DNA from: Rhizophagus clarus
Taxonomy: Eukaryota > Glomeromycota > Glomeromycetes > Glomerales > Glomeraceae
Length of the DNA stretch: 64,000 nt
Direction: 5' to 3'
Assembly: GCA_015698045.1 (NCBI GenBank)
Contig: BLAL01000025.1
Location: forward strand, 62,001 to 126,000
The stretch's first letter is position 1. The number at the start of each line of letters is the position of its first letter. Made by a program: the position numbers and the translations under genes. The notes under the pieces were generated by a model. It did no database searches. It was not told where the DNA came from and saw only the letters and a program-made list of their open reading frames with translations. Below, in pieces: positions 20,744 through 31,822 of this stretch.

Positions 20744-22382
20744 CAGTAGTGATCAAAAGATTTACATTACCGAAAAGATAAGCTAATTTTCTTAATATCA
20801 CGTGATCTAAACATGATAAACATCTGAAACTTAAATATCTAAAAATAGAAAACCAGAATTACCTAAAATCATTATTTGTGACACTAAAATATTACACCAA
20901 TAAAGTTATTTGTTTATTTATTTCTAAAAATGGTGATGCGTTTCATTTGAGCATTATACTTGCATAAGAATTACCATATATAGAAATATTAAAAATTATT
21001 TATTTATTTATATTTACACCAAACAATTTTTTTTTTCTTGGCCTACTTTTTTAAAAATTTTTTTTAATATTAAAATGACTCACATATCATTGGAAAAACG
21101 AACACGTATTTGTACCCTTATTAATGAAGGATATTCTTCCCATTATATTGCTTCTAAAGAAAATGTTGACCAGTCTAGTGTCATTCGAATAAAGCAAAAG
21201 GTAGAAGCAACTGGTTCTGTAAAAGATTTGCCCAAAACAGGTCATCCTAGAATTTTTACCAGCCATGATGAGAGAAATGTTGTCCGACTTATAACAACTG
21301 GTGAATGTTCTACTGCAGCTGACATCCAAAAAAAATTAAAAAGTGATGACCAAATTGATGTTAGCGTATGCACAGTGAAGAGAACTTTGCATAGAAATGG
21401 TTTGTCTTCAAGAATTAAGCGAAAAAAACCTTATCTCAAGAAAAAACATAGGGAACAACGTTTAAAATTTGCAAAAAAATATAGGAATTGGTCTGTTGAG
21501 GACTGGAACAAGGTTATCTGGTCAGATGAATCAAAATTCATGATTTTTGGATCAGACGGTCGATAATATTGTTGGAAAAAATCTGGTGAGCCAATTAGAA
21601 ACCAGCATGTTAAGCCTACTGTTAAATTTGGTGGTGGCCACATTATGGTATGAGGATGCTTCTCTTCTTTTGATGTTGGTAACCTTGTACAAATTTATGG
21701 AAGTATGAATAGGGAGTTATATCGACAAATATTGGATGATGATTTACTGGGAACAATCGAGTGATATGAGTTGGATAAGGATGATATCATTTTCCAACAG
21801 GATAATGATCCCAAGCATACGGCCAACCTAACAAAACAATGGTTTAATGATAATGGTATTGAATTGCTGGACTGGCCGCCTCAATCACCTGATTTAAACT
21901 CAATAGAACATCTCTGGAATGAAATAGATAGGCGTCTAAGAAAATTGGAAAATCAGGTTCATAATCAAGATCAGCTTTGGGATGCTATTCAAAAAATATG
22001 GATAGAAATGGATGATGAATTTTTATCAAGATTAATAAACAGTATGCCTCAACGAATTGAAGATGTAATTAAGGTAAAAGGGGGTTATACAAGATGGTGA
22101 AGAATTGTTTGAGAATTTTTTTTGTTAATTTTTTATTATATTGTTAATCGGTAATTTTAATTTTTATTAACATCAACAAAATCACTCAAAAAAGATGCAT
22201 CATCAAAATTTATTTATTTTTGATATTTAATAAATTATACGAAATAAAATTTATATAATTAAATTCTCTAATGTTTCATGAATAAAATGCATCTATTCGT
22301 ATAATTTTTTAAGCTTTGTATCAAAAGTTATTCTTAGTTAAACATTTTCACTCAGGTAATGTAAATCTTTTGATCGCCACTG
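20744..22382 (+). mobile_element. Tc1/mariner transposon, degenerate
   Basis: 28-bp terminal inverted repeats start CAGTAGTGATC at 20744 and end GATCGCCACTG at 22382. They share GATCAAAAGATTTACATTAC and differ at two positions. TA dinucleotides flank both ends (20742-20743 and 22383-22384), the expected target duplication. It contains one transposase frame with three stops. Confidence 0.92.
21075..22100 (+). pseudogene. Tc1-type DD34E transposase with three stop codons
   Basis: One continuous frame of 341 codons from the ATG at 21075 to the TGA at 22098-22100, with stops at 21564-21566 (TAA), 21651-21653 (TGA) and 21762-21764 (TGA) and no frameshift. Two N-terminal helix-turn-helix segments (ISLEKRTRICTLINEGYS; DVSVCTVKRTLHRNGL) precede the catalytic core: D in VIWSDESKF, D in FQQDNDPKH and E in PDLNSIEHLW. 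The last two are 34 residues apart, giving DD34E. All three breaks are consistent with single C-to-T or G-to-A changes, so this copy was recently intact but cannot make transposase. Confidence 0.92.
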
Positions 22383-22384
22383 TA

Positions 22385-23170
22385 TAAGAGTCAAAGAGCA
22401 ACCTAAAAAAAAATAAAAAACAAATTCATAAATTAACAATTCATGAAAATAAAAGATTAAAATCAATAAAAAACACTATAAATCTGTATATCCAAAAATC
22501 TTAAAGAACAAACTGCTAAAAAAAGAAAAAATAAAGAAATGTTAGAAACGTTTCTAATTAACTAAAAGTAAAAATAATCAATTTCACAATAAGTGAAACT
22601 TACTATTTTTATTTTCATGTTCATTTGAAACCTATAATATATTTTTAATTAAAAATATTTAAAAAAATATATTAAGTTTTGCAACACAACTTTTGCAAAA
22701 CTCACTATTTAAATTTCAAAAATCCAGTTATTAAGAAAAGTTCAAGTGAACTTTTCTTGGATCACATGAATTGTATGTTATATTATTTATATTATTTTAA
22801 GAAAAGTTTGAACGAACTTTTCTTAGAATACATGAATTGTATTAAAGTGAACTGAAAGACCTGCCTAAAAAAGATAACAAACAAACTATTAGAAATAGTT
22901 TGTTAAAAAACAAGTATTTTTAAAAAAAGTCAGGTCTATACTTATTACGTGTCAAGAACCTTCTTAAATAAAATAACCTGTCATTGTTCTGAAATCTAGA
23001 AACAAATAGTAATACCTAAAAAGAAGAGAAAATGACATTCGTTAAGTAAATAAATTTAAAAGAAAAAAAAAATATTACAACAACTTACCTAAAGATCATG
23101 CAAATGACTGAAGTTGTCCACCTATAAAAAAAAGAAGTGAAAGTAAATGTTAGAAATTGTTCATTAAGTA
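22385..23170 (-). repeat. Array B, left half: splice-bounded modules on the minus strand
   Basis: Read on the minus strand, modules have CTTTTTTTTATAG-type acceptors and GTAAGT donors. The clearest is 23089-23121 (33 nt, donor at 23081-23088, acceptor AG at 23122-23123, CTAAC about 30 bases upstream). Other decayed units have CTTTTTAG acceptors near 22870 and 23015. Two near-palindromes, AAGAAAAGTTCA-AG-TGAACTTTTCTT (22733-22758) and a variant at 22799-22822, lie inside. No other gene. Confidence 0.6.
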
Positions 23171-23460
23171 AAAAATATATATATATATACAATATTAACT
23201 TTGACTACTAAAGTTCATCGTCAAAGAGCTAAAAGGCCGCATAAAAAAAGAAAGGAAGGAAAAGAAGACAAAAGAAGGAGGAAGCCAGGAAGGGAATAAA
23301 AGGAAGTAGCAGAGGGGTGAGAGGAGAAGAAAAACGAAAGAAAAGGGAAAAACGAAGGTTAAAAGGTTAAAAAAAAAATTGTAATTTAATTTGACAATCA
23401 TTGATTATCATGATCAATCTATTTTTACAGTTTTTTAAACTGTAATTTTTTTTTTATTTT
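23171..23460. other. Centre of array B, purine-rich
   Basis: A TA-repeat, then a GAAGGAAAAG purine run (about 23240-23355) and a TTTACAG/CTGTAA inverted word near 23425-23453. It separates the minus-facing and plus-facing module arrays, as the pyrimidine/purine tract and ATPase remnant do in the giant inverted repeat. The short minus-strand frame here is compositional. Confidence 0.5.
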
Positions 23461-24160
23461 TTTTTTAAGTTGCCAGACTTCCAGACTTAGAATGTAAGTT
23501 AGAAAGGGTGGAAGAACTTTTTTTTTAATATTAAAGAAACGTTACTAATATTTCTTTCTTTATTTTTTTTAGGTTGTCAGCCTTCTTAGATAAACTGAAC
23601 TTGGGAATGTAAGTTAAAAAAGGCAAGAGATTTTTTTTTTAATATTAAAAAAATATTACTAACGTTTCTTTCTTTATTTTTTTTAGATTGCCAGTCTTCT
23701 TAGACAAACCAGACTTGAAAAATGTAAGTTAAAAAGGGCAGGTTATTTTTTTTTTAATATTAAAAAAATGTTACTAACATTTCTTTCTTTATTTTTTTTA
23801 GGTTGCCAGACTTTTTAGATGAATTGGATTTGAGAATGTAAATTAAAAAGGGCAAAGAATTTTTTTTTAATATTAAAGAAATATTACTAACATTTCTTTC
23901 TTTGTTTTTTTTTGGTTGCCGACCTTCTTGGATGAACTGGACTTGAGAATGTAAGTTAAAAAGTGCAGGTTATTTTTTTTTAATATTAAAGAAATATTAC
24001 TAATATTTCTTTCTTTATTTTTTTTAGGTTGCCAGACTCCTTGAACAAACCAAACTTAAAAATGTAAGGAGGGAGGGAGGGATATTTTTTGAATATTAAA
24101 AAAACAGTTTTAATGTTTTTTTATTTATTTTAGATTGCAGTTTCCCTTATTCCTCTTGAT
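23461..24160 (+). repeat. Array B, right half: tandem 36-nt modules with complete intron signals
   Basis: Seven units of about 115 bp. Modules are at 23470-23493, 23573-23608, 23687-23723, 23802-23837, about 23915-23950, 24028-24063 and 24134 onward. Each is followed by GTAAGT or a close variant and preceded by a T-tract plus AG (unit 5 has GG). The intervening 'introns' are 79, 78, 78, 77, 77 and 70 nt. The first five contain TACTAAC or TACTAAT (23543, 23657, 23772, 23885, 23998) some 22-24 nt before the AG. Modules encode LPDFLDELDLR-type peptides. All classical intron elements are present, but transcription is unproven. Confidence 0.8.
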
Positions 24161-24176
24161 CCTAACGTGATCATGA

Positions 24177-24206
24177 TTAAGAAAAGTTTGAGCAAACTTT
24201 TCTTAA
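24177..24206. repeat. 30-bp palindrome at the edge of array B
   Basis: TTAAGAAAAGTTTG and CAAACTTTTCTTAA are perfect inverted 14-mers around a central AG. Two related palindromes occur at 22733-22758 and 22799-22822, so the family brackets array B. Confidence 0.75.
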
Positions 24207-24209
24207 ACT

Positions 24210-25502
24210 TGCATTATAAATGACTAACTTTTTTTTAATTTATCGTAATAAAATATAAAATACGTAATAAAATAAAAATATTAATAATAATAATTATACT
24301 TTTAAATACTTTACAAAAAATTTATAACTTGATAATATATTCAATAAATAAGACAATAAAATTTTTTAACTACATTAAACGAATTAAAAATTTTTAAAAA
24401 GAAAAATCTATAAAGAAAGTAAACTAAAAAATTTCTTAATACGTTATACAATATGAAATCTAACATATTAAAATTTGTATCACATATTAGGTATTTGATA
24501 TGTGTAAAATAGAACTGTGCCCAATATATATTAAATAACATATTGGTAACCAATAATTTAGATATTGGGGTCTTGGTAATTAGGCATATTTTGAAATGTA
24601 ATAAATTAAGTACCTATATGTAAAAATACCCAATATTTATCTGATTAGTCACCAATATATAAGTCCTGATATGTACCTGATAGAATTGATTTTGACCAGT
24701 GTAAGGTATTTAGTGATATTCTAAATGAATTATAAGTTTTAAAAGAAGAAAAAAAATAAAGAAAAAGAAAGAGAAAAGAAGATAAAATAATAAAGTATAA
24801 TATTTTACAGATACTATAACAAAATTATAATAAATTATTTAGTATAAGACCAAATAAATAAAATTTTTTATTTTTCATAAAAAAAATACTAAATTTGACC
24901 CAATCGTCTGGAAAAAAAATTTATTTTTCAAAAAAATTTAACCAATCTCTAGAAAGTAATTGGTTAATTTAATAAATTTTTTGCCTAGATCATCAGATGA
25001 AAAAAAATTCTTTTTTTATGACTATGATTAAACAAAATTTAAATTACATAACCAAATAAAATAAATTTTTTATTCTTTTAGAACATTTACATGATCTGCT
25101 TAGTCATGAAAAACTAATAATTTTATTTACTTGACCTAATATAATTATATATTACATTGAAGAATTTGTTATAATACATATAATACATCGAATAATTTAT
25201 TATAATATTAATAAAATTATTTATACAAAAGTCTAATTAGTTAAAATATAAGATTTATTATATCAAAAATCCTTTTAATATTTAATTTATTGAGTCTGCT
25301 TTAAAAAAGATTTAAAGAAAAAAAAAGAATTATTTAAAAATATAAAATAAGTAATAAAAATTATTATTAAATTATTAAAGAATAAAATGAATATTAAAAA
25401 GAAGCTAATAATATTAAAAGAAATAATAAATTCAAGAATATTTTAAAAAAAATAATATATTAGATTTTCGAATATTTAACAATAAAAATAGCACGACCTT
25501 TG

Positions 25503-25540
<38 letters not shown>

Positions 25541-25720
25541 ATTATATAAATAAATTAATATAAAAATATAATAAATACAGATTATATTTTGAAACTTATA
25601 ATTTATTTATTTTTTATTTATACCAAAAAATTATTAAAATAATTTTATTTAAAATAATTTGACTAATACTTAAAAATAAATCTTATATGATAATTTTATT
25701 ATTATTTATTTATGAAAATT
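24210..25720. other. AT-rich non-coding stretch with a poly(A) tail remnant
   Basis: No gene seen. Contains ATATTGG/CCAATAT words around 24510-24660 and a 32-base A run at about 25507-25538 preceded by GCACGACCTTTGAATT. This run is a retroposon 3' end shared with 26374-26408. Confidence 0.6.
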
Positions 25721-25724
25721 ACTA

Positions 25725-26145
25725 CGCATCACCACTAGTGGTCAGCACTAGTGTCACGTAATTTTATTTGTCACCTATATCATACCCCCTCCTTCTTCAT
25801 TTTTTTATAAGTATTTTAAGAACTTAGAATTTTTTTCATGCTAAAAATTCTATTCGTCACATATTATTCGTCATATTCATATTTTTTTCATAATTCCAGC
25901 CAGAATATTAAAATTACCATATGAGGACTTTGTATTATACTGAATATCTGTTTTAGGCGATACCCGTTCCACAAAATTTTTTTTCCCATTTTTGAAAATT
26001 ACTTTACCTGAAATTTTGTGTAATATTAATTTCTAAAAAAGGATATTTTTATGCAAATCACTTAATTCTGACTGGAATTATAAAATTACAATAAAATCAC
26101 GTGATACTGATGCTCACCACCAGTGGTGGTAAATAGTAAACCTCT
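25725..26145. mobile_element. MITE with imperfect terminal inverted repeats
   Basis: The left end carries CATCACCACTAGTGG, AGCACTAGTGTCACGTAATT; the right end carries the inverse with CACCACCAGTGG and AGCATCAGTATCACGTGATT. The match covers about 45 bp. Subterminal AATTCCAGCCAGAAT and ATTCTGACTGGAATT (about 25900 and 26065) are also inverted. There is no coding capacity. Exact ends and the target duplication are not resolved. Confidence 0.65.
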
Positions 26146-26289
26146 TTATTTATACATATTATCATTATTAAATATTTTATTTACTTTAATTAAATTACCA
26201 TTTCTTTTTAAAAAATTAAAGCTTTAAATAAATTCTTCTTTATATTTATTTTTATTAAGAATATTATTAAACTAATATTATTAAAGATT

Positions 26290-26408
26290 CATTCATGGGT
26301 TACATCTAGCTGAGCTGGGTGGGTTTTATGATTTATATATAATATTTTTATTTAAATATTAATCAATAAATATTACACGACCTTTGAATTAAAAAAAAAA
26401 AAAAAAAA
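26290..26408 (+). mobile_element. Retroposon 3' end with poly(A)
   Basis: A tail containing TTATATATAATATTTTTATT, AATAAA and CACGACCTTTGAATT, then 18 A residues. The last 15 bases before the A run match those at about 25492-25506. A related but diverged tail lies at 30655-30773. The coding part is absent, so this is a severely 5'-truncated insertion. 26409-26774 is AT-rich with nothing recognisable. Confidence 0.5.
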
Positions 26409-26782
26409 GTATTATTAAAGATTCTTTCATTTACTTCTAATATTGCTTAAATTGATAAATATTTTTTTGTTAATTAAATTAAAATTAAAAATTAATTTTT
26501 GTTTACATTTTATCATTTTTTATATTTATATTATTATTAAATATCATTTAATTTTATTATTTTTAATTTAAAAATCATAAAATTCATTATTGAGAATAAA
26601 AACTTATATTAAAATTCTTCTTTTTTGATTTTAACTTATATTACTCTAACTAAATATTAGTATTATTTATTTATTTTTTATTAATTTATAAGTTTTATAA
26701 AAATTAGCTTTTATTAATTCTTTTTAATCTGGGTAAATACTGTATTTAAACTAACATTTGGTTAGGAGTACTGTATATAGAA

Positions 26783-27936
26783 TAAGGGTGAGTCCGCAAA
26801 TAATTTCTAAAATCTGCAATATTGCAGATTTTGGAGTTGAATTGCGGTTAGTAACCTGCAATTCAACAATTCCAATTATACTTCTCCGTAAATTAATTAC
26901 AGTTTCAGTATTACATCTGTAAAAATACGTCATAATTAATTGATTATTTGATAATCTATTCAGTATCAGTAATTACTAAAAACTAAACCAAATTGCTAAT
27001 GTTGAATAATCAAAGAAACGTTTTTTTATTAAATGTAAAACGTTTTGCAACGTTCTTTCATTAATCTATTAAAAACGTTGCAAAACGGTTTTTATTAAAT
27101 CTTATATGAAAAAACATTTCGCAATGTTTTTCATTAATCTATTAAAAAAATGTTGCGAAACATTTTTTTTAATTAAATTGTATATGAAAAAACGTTTCGC
27201 AATATTTTTTTATTAATCTATTTAAAAAAATATTGCGAAACATTTTTATTAAATCTTGTAGGAAAAAACATTTCACAACGTTTTTCATTAATCTATTAAA
27301 AAAATATTGCGAAACATTTTTTTTAACTAAATTGTATATAAAAAACGATTCATAATGTTCTTTCATTAATCTATTAAAAAAAATGTTGCAAAACGTTTTT
27401 TTAACTAAATTGTATATGAAAAAACATTTCGCAACATTTTTCATTAGATAAAAACGCTGTGAAGCATTTTTTTAATTAAACGTTTTTAAAAAAACGTTTT
27501 CAGCATTTTTTAATTAAACGTTTAAAAAAACATTTTTGACGTTTTTTTAATTAAACGCTTAAAAAAACGTTTTTGGCATTTTTTTAATTAAACGCTTAAA
27601 AAACGTTTTTGGCATTTTTTTAATTAAATGCTTAAAAAAACGTTTTTGGCATTTTTTTAATTAAACGCTTAAAAAAACATTTTTGGCATTTTTTTAATTA
27701 AACGCTTAAAAAAAACATCTTTTTTTTTAAAAAAATCTGCAATTTCGCAATTTTGCAATGTTTTTGCAATTGAATTGCAGTACTAGTGGCTTTTTGCGGT
27801 ATTGCGGAATATTTTTAGAATTGCGGACAATTGCGGGTTGCAGAATTGCAGAAATTTAGACTTCAAAATCTGCAATGTTCCGCAATATCGCAAATTGCAA
27901 TTATTCTGCAATTACCTATTTGCGGCACCATCCTTA
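26783..27936. mobile_element. hAT-like non-autonomous element, 8-bp TSD
   Basis: Ends are TAAGGGTG at 26783 and CATCCTTA ending at 27936. The target duplication ATATAGAA is perfect (26775-26782 and 27937-27944). Terminal regions contain a TCTGCAATATTGCAGA hairpin and CCGCAATATCGCAAATTGCA, nearly the same as in the 32535-34174 element, so the two belong to one family. The interior holds about five units of roughly 75 bp with GTTGCGAAACATTTTT (27010-27440), then about five units of roughly 46 bp with AAACGTTTTTGGCATTTTTT (27470-27720). It has no ORF of its own. Confidence 0.82.
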
Positions 27937-28232
27937 ATATAGAATAGAAAAAATTATAACCTAATCCTATTTTATCTAATAAATACAGATATATTTTCAA
28001 CACCTTAAAAAAAAAAATTCTTTTTGATCATTATTTGCAAATGTTACTTTTTTTTATGTAAATCCAAAAGTATAGTAATAAATATCTTTTTTTTAATTAT
28101 TTTAAAATAATTTTTAAATACTTTATAAAAATTAAATTTAATATTATTCAATAATTGGTATTTATTTTAATTTTTTACTTAACTTTAGATTTATTATTTT
28201 CATTAGCTTTTTTAAATTGAGAACATTTATTT

Positions 28233-30185
28233 CTCATCCAGGTGATTTCTCACCCCTATCACGTGTATACATTTCGATTGGCTAATGTAATTTTACAATT
28301 ACATCATATCAACCAGTTATTTGTTTACATCTGTTTCTCTTTTTTGGTTAACTTTTGGCCTCGCGTCAAAGGTTTGATATTTCCATTTTTTTTATTTTCG
28401 CTTCTTTTTTTCACTTTCTAATTTCTTTCTCTTTTCCTTCTTAGACTTTTTATTAAGTTTTTCTGGTTTCGTGTCAAAGGTACATTATTTTTTTTTTTGT
28501 TTCTAATTTTTTTTGTTTCATTTTCTAACTTTATTTCATTCCTTCTTCCTTTTTATTTTTATAGGTTTTGGCTTCTTTTTTTTAGATTTTAGCTGCTCCT
28601 GACTTTCTCTTTTTTTAGGTTTGCCGAAACTCTTTGTGAGAAAAGGTGGGTACTCAGCTTTATTTTTTTTTGTTGTATTCTCTTGTTCTTGTGTTCATTA
28701 CTGTTACTAACAACAGTCTTTTTTTTTTCTTTTTTCATCTTCATTTCACTTTTGATTTCAATGCTCTTTCATTTTTGTCCCTTTTCCTTTCGTTTTTCAC
28801 TTCTTTATTTTCTTTTCCTTTCATTTTTTTCCTCGTTTTCATTTTCGTTTCCCCTTCTATCTGTTTCTTTTGTTTTTCCCTTTTTGTTTCTTTTTTCTTC
28901 GCTTTTTTCTTCCATTTTTCCATCCGTTTTCTTTCTCTTTTCCTTTCGCCTTCTTTTTTGTCTTCTTTACCTTTCGTTCTTTCCTTTTGTGACATATTTT
29001 TTTTAGGTTTTCTGGAACTTTTCAAAAATGGGGTGGGTATTCCGCTTTCATTCCTTTTTTTTACTATATCTCTTTATCTTCGTTACTAAAAAATTTTTTT
29101 TTTCCATCTTTTCGTATTCATTTTATTTTTGATTTTATTTCCTTCCCCCTTTCATTTTCCCTTTCATTTTTCCTTTTTCATTCACTTTCCTTTTTCTTTC
29201 CATTTTATTTTCATTTTTGTTTCTTTCTCCTATTTTCATTTTCGTTCCCCACCCTTTGTTTCTTTCATTTTCCCTTTTTGTTTTCTTTTTTCCTTCCATT
29301 TTTTCCATCCGTTTTCCATCCCTTTTCTTTCGTCTTCTGTTTTTGTCTTCTTTACCTTTCATCTTCCTTTTTGTCATCATTTTATATTACAAAATTATAA
29401 TAGTGATTTTATTATTTTGTGACACGTTTTTCTAGGTTTTCTGGATCTTTTCAAAATGGGTGGGTAATCCGTTTCATTCTTTTTTTTTACTGTATCCCTT
29501 TATCTTCATTACTAACAAAATTTTTTCTTTCATCTTTTCTTTGCGTTTCATTTTTGATTTTGTTCCCTTCCACCTTTCTTTCATTTTATTTTTATTTTCG
29601 TTTCATTTTCCTCTTTGTTTCCTTTATTTTCTTCTTTTTTGTTACCTTTCTCTTGTTTTTCCTTTTATTTTAATTTTTGATCCTTCCCCTTTTCATTTTT
29701 CCTTTATGTTACTTTTTTTTTTCTTTACCCTTTCATTTTCCCTTCCATTTCTGTTCTTCTTTACTTTGTTTTAATTTTGTTCTTTTTTGTTTCTTTGTTC
29801 ACCTTCCCTTCGTTTTTTCTCCTTTCATCAAACATATTGTTATTTCATTCTCTTTTGGTCTTATCTTCTTTTCTGTTTATTTTGTTTTTGTTTCATTACT
29901 TTTCACATTTTGTCATTATTGTTGAGTTTCGCATCATTATCACTAGTTAGATTAAAGATAAAAGTTTTAGCTTTGAATACAATAAACTTGTTTTAGTTTT
30001 GAATAATGTATTGTACTCTTCTATTCAATAAACTTTGAAGGAATAAATACACAAATATTTTGTAACATAAAAATTGTGTTTCATACTACAGAATTTTTTT
30101 TAACAGCAAATTTTTTATATTTTAAGATCGAAAATATTTATCACGTGATAGGGGTGAGTAATATCAGATCTCACCCAGGGCGAGG
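28233..30185. mobile_element. TIR-bounded pyrimidine-rich element (array C)
   Basis: Terminal inverted repeats share CTCACCCCTATCACGTG (left about 28249-28265, right inverse about 30139-30157), with outer similar words CTCATCCAGG and CCCAGGGCGAG. The interior plus strand is pyrimidine-rich. It contains TTTTTTTTAG or TTTTCTAG acceptors followed by GTTTTCTGGAACTTTTC or GTTTGCCGAAAC modules and GTGGGTA donors (about 28619-28650, 29004-29037, 29434-29464), plus TTACTAAC words. The long frames here are artefacts of T/C composition. No transposase; a clear target duplication is not seen. Confidence 0.6.
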
Positions 30186-30239
30186 AATAAATTCACCCTT
30201 TTAAATTAATAATTTTCAAATATATAATTATTTGTTTTT

Positions 30240-30400
30240 AAATTTTTTTTTTTTTTTTTTGATGTTGAAATTATATATACATTTATTAGATTAGATAGGA
30301 TTACATAGTAATTACTTTTATTCTACATATAATATTTCTGGCCTAAACCAGTCCAAACATCTACGTTTTGTTTTTAAATTTAAATTAAAATTTATTGTTA
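30240..30400 (-). mobile_element. Minus-strand retroposon 3' end
   Basis: A T run at about 30245-30261 is the complement of a poly(A) tail. On the minus strand it is preceded by AATAAATGTATATATAATTT and a segment with TGGACTGGTTTAGGCCAG. No coding sequence is attached. The sequence from 30400 to 31215 is AT-rich and contains one more diverged tail at about 30655-30773. Confidence 0.4.
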
Positions 30401-31534
30401 AATTAAATATATATTTAAATTTAGTAATATCTAAATATATATAACTTATAATTTTATATTTTATATTTTTTAAAATTTTTGTTAATTTAGCAAAAAATTC
30501 TAGAATTTTAAGTAAATTCTTTATAATATTTTATTTATTATTAGTAATTAAAATTAATTTTATTTTTGTATTTAAAAATGAAATCAAAATATTAATATAA
30601 GATTTAAAAGCTATTAATTTTTCTTATATTATATATGTATATGATAATAGTATATATTAATTCATATTTAGCTGTACTGAGTAGGTTTTGTATTTTATAT
30701 ATAATATTTTATTTAAATATTTTTATTTTATAATAAATCATTATATAATCTTTAAATAATAAAAAAAAAAAATAATATATATTAAAATTTTATATAATTA
30801 TTAGATGTATTTATATATTAAATTTTATAAAAATACTTTTATTATTAATAATTTTTTAAAATTAATTAAATTATAAAATTTGACAAATAATTTTTATTTT
30901 AATATATAATTTAAAATTAAATTGTATTTTAATATACAATTAATTTAATAATTATTTATTTAAATTTTATAAGTTTATTAATATTGATTAATTTTTGCAA
31001 AAATAAATTTACCATAAAGTTTATTAAGAAAATTAATTTTTGTTTTTTAAGTAAACTGATTTTTCATAAAAAATTACATATATTTTATAATTTAAAAATA
31101 ATATTTATCTTTTATTAATAAGTTGCATATGGAAGTATGATAAAATTATAAAAATTAGTTTAATATAAATTTTTTATATAAATATTGTATTAAAAAAAAA
31201 GGTATTTAAATAATTTTTTTTTTTTTTTTTTTTTTTATAAGTCAAAACTAGTGCAAATTTTATTTATTAATAGTAATCTAACAATACATATTAATACTTA
31301 ATAAGTCAACTCATCTAATAGACTGCAGTTACTATTGATAAAAATAAGTCATGACCCACTATATTGGCCTATTCTCAACAGGGTAATAGGAAGGAAGTCC
31401 TTATATAAATTTAAAGGAATAAAAGAAATGACAAAGAAAAAAAAAATATTCTAGAAAGATAAAACAATAAAATAAAATACATAATTAAATCAAAAGATTC
31501 TTATATACTAAATTAATAAATCTAGTCTACAAAA

Positions 31535-31822
31535 TTACATAAATTGTTCCAAAAGGACCTTCAATCCTGCTAGTATATGATTCATATCTGGCCGATTAGA
31601 CTGATTAAACTGATTATGAGAGTTCTTTTTAGAGGTCAAATCAAAATTTGATGATGATTTACCCTTCTTATTCTGGTTGTGAAATCTACAGTTACCTGTA
31701 AATTGTGAATTAGTATCTTGATAAGAAGTAGGCTTGGTATATCTAGAAGTATTACTAGTGTTGCCAATTCTAACTGGAGAATATTTCTTGAATCCAAGTT
31801 TGAAGAAAAATAACGACATCAT
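31535..31822 (-). pseudogene. C-terminal ORF of the retroposon ORF1-like protein (copy 2)
   Basis: A 95-codon frame from the ATG at 31822: a Phe-rich start (SLFFFKLGFKKYSPVR), a long Ser/Thr/Asn/Gln-rich disordered middle, basic KKGKSSS and KKNSHNQ segments, and a C-terminal leucine helix (MNHILAGLKVLLEQFM). It matches the layout and C-terminus of 18284-18472 in copy 1. The frame is intact, but upstream coding sequence is full of stops, so it is read as part of a decayed gene. It could be independently translated. Confidence 0.5.

Noticed and set aside
28646..29996. Overlapping Phe/Ser/Leu-rich plus frames and Lys/Glu/Arg-rich minus frames that look like membrane or coiled-coil proteins
   Set aside because: Pyrimidine-rich element interior; all frames are open and show no conserved motif.
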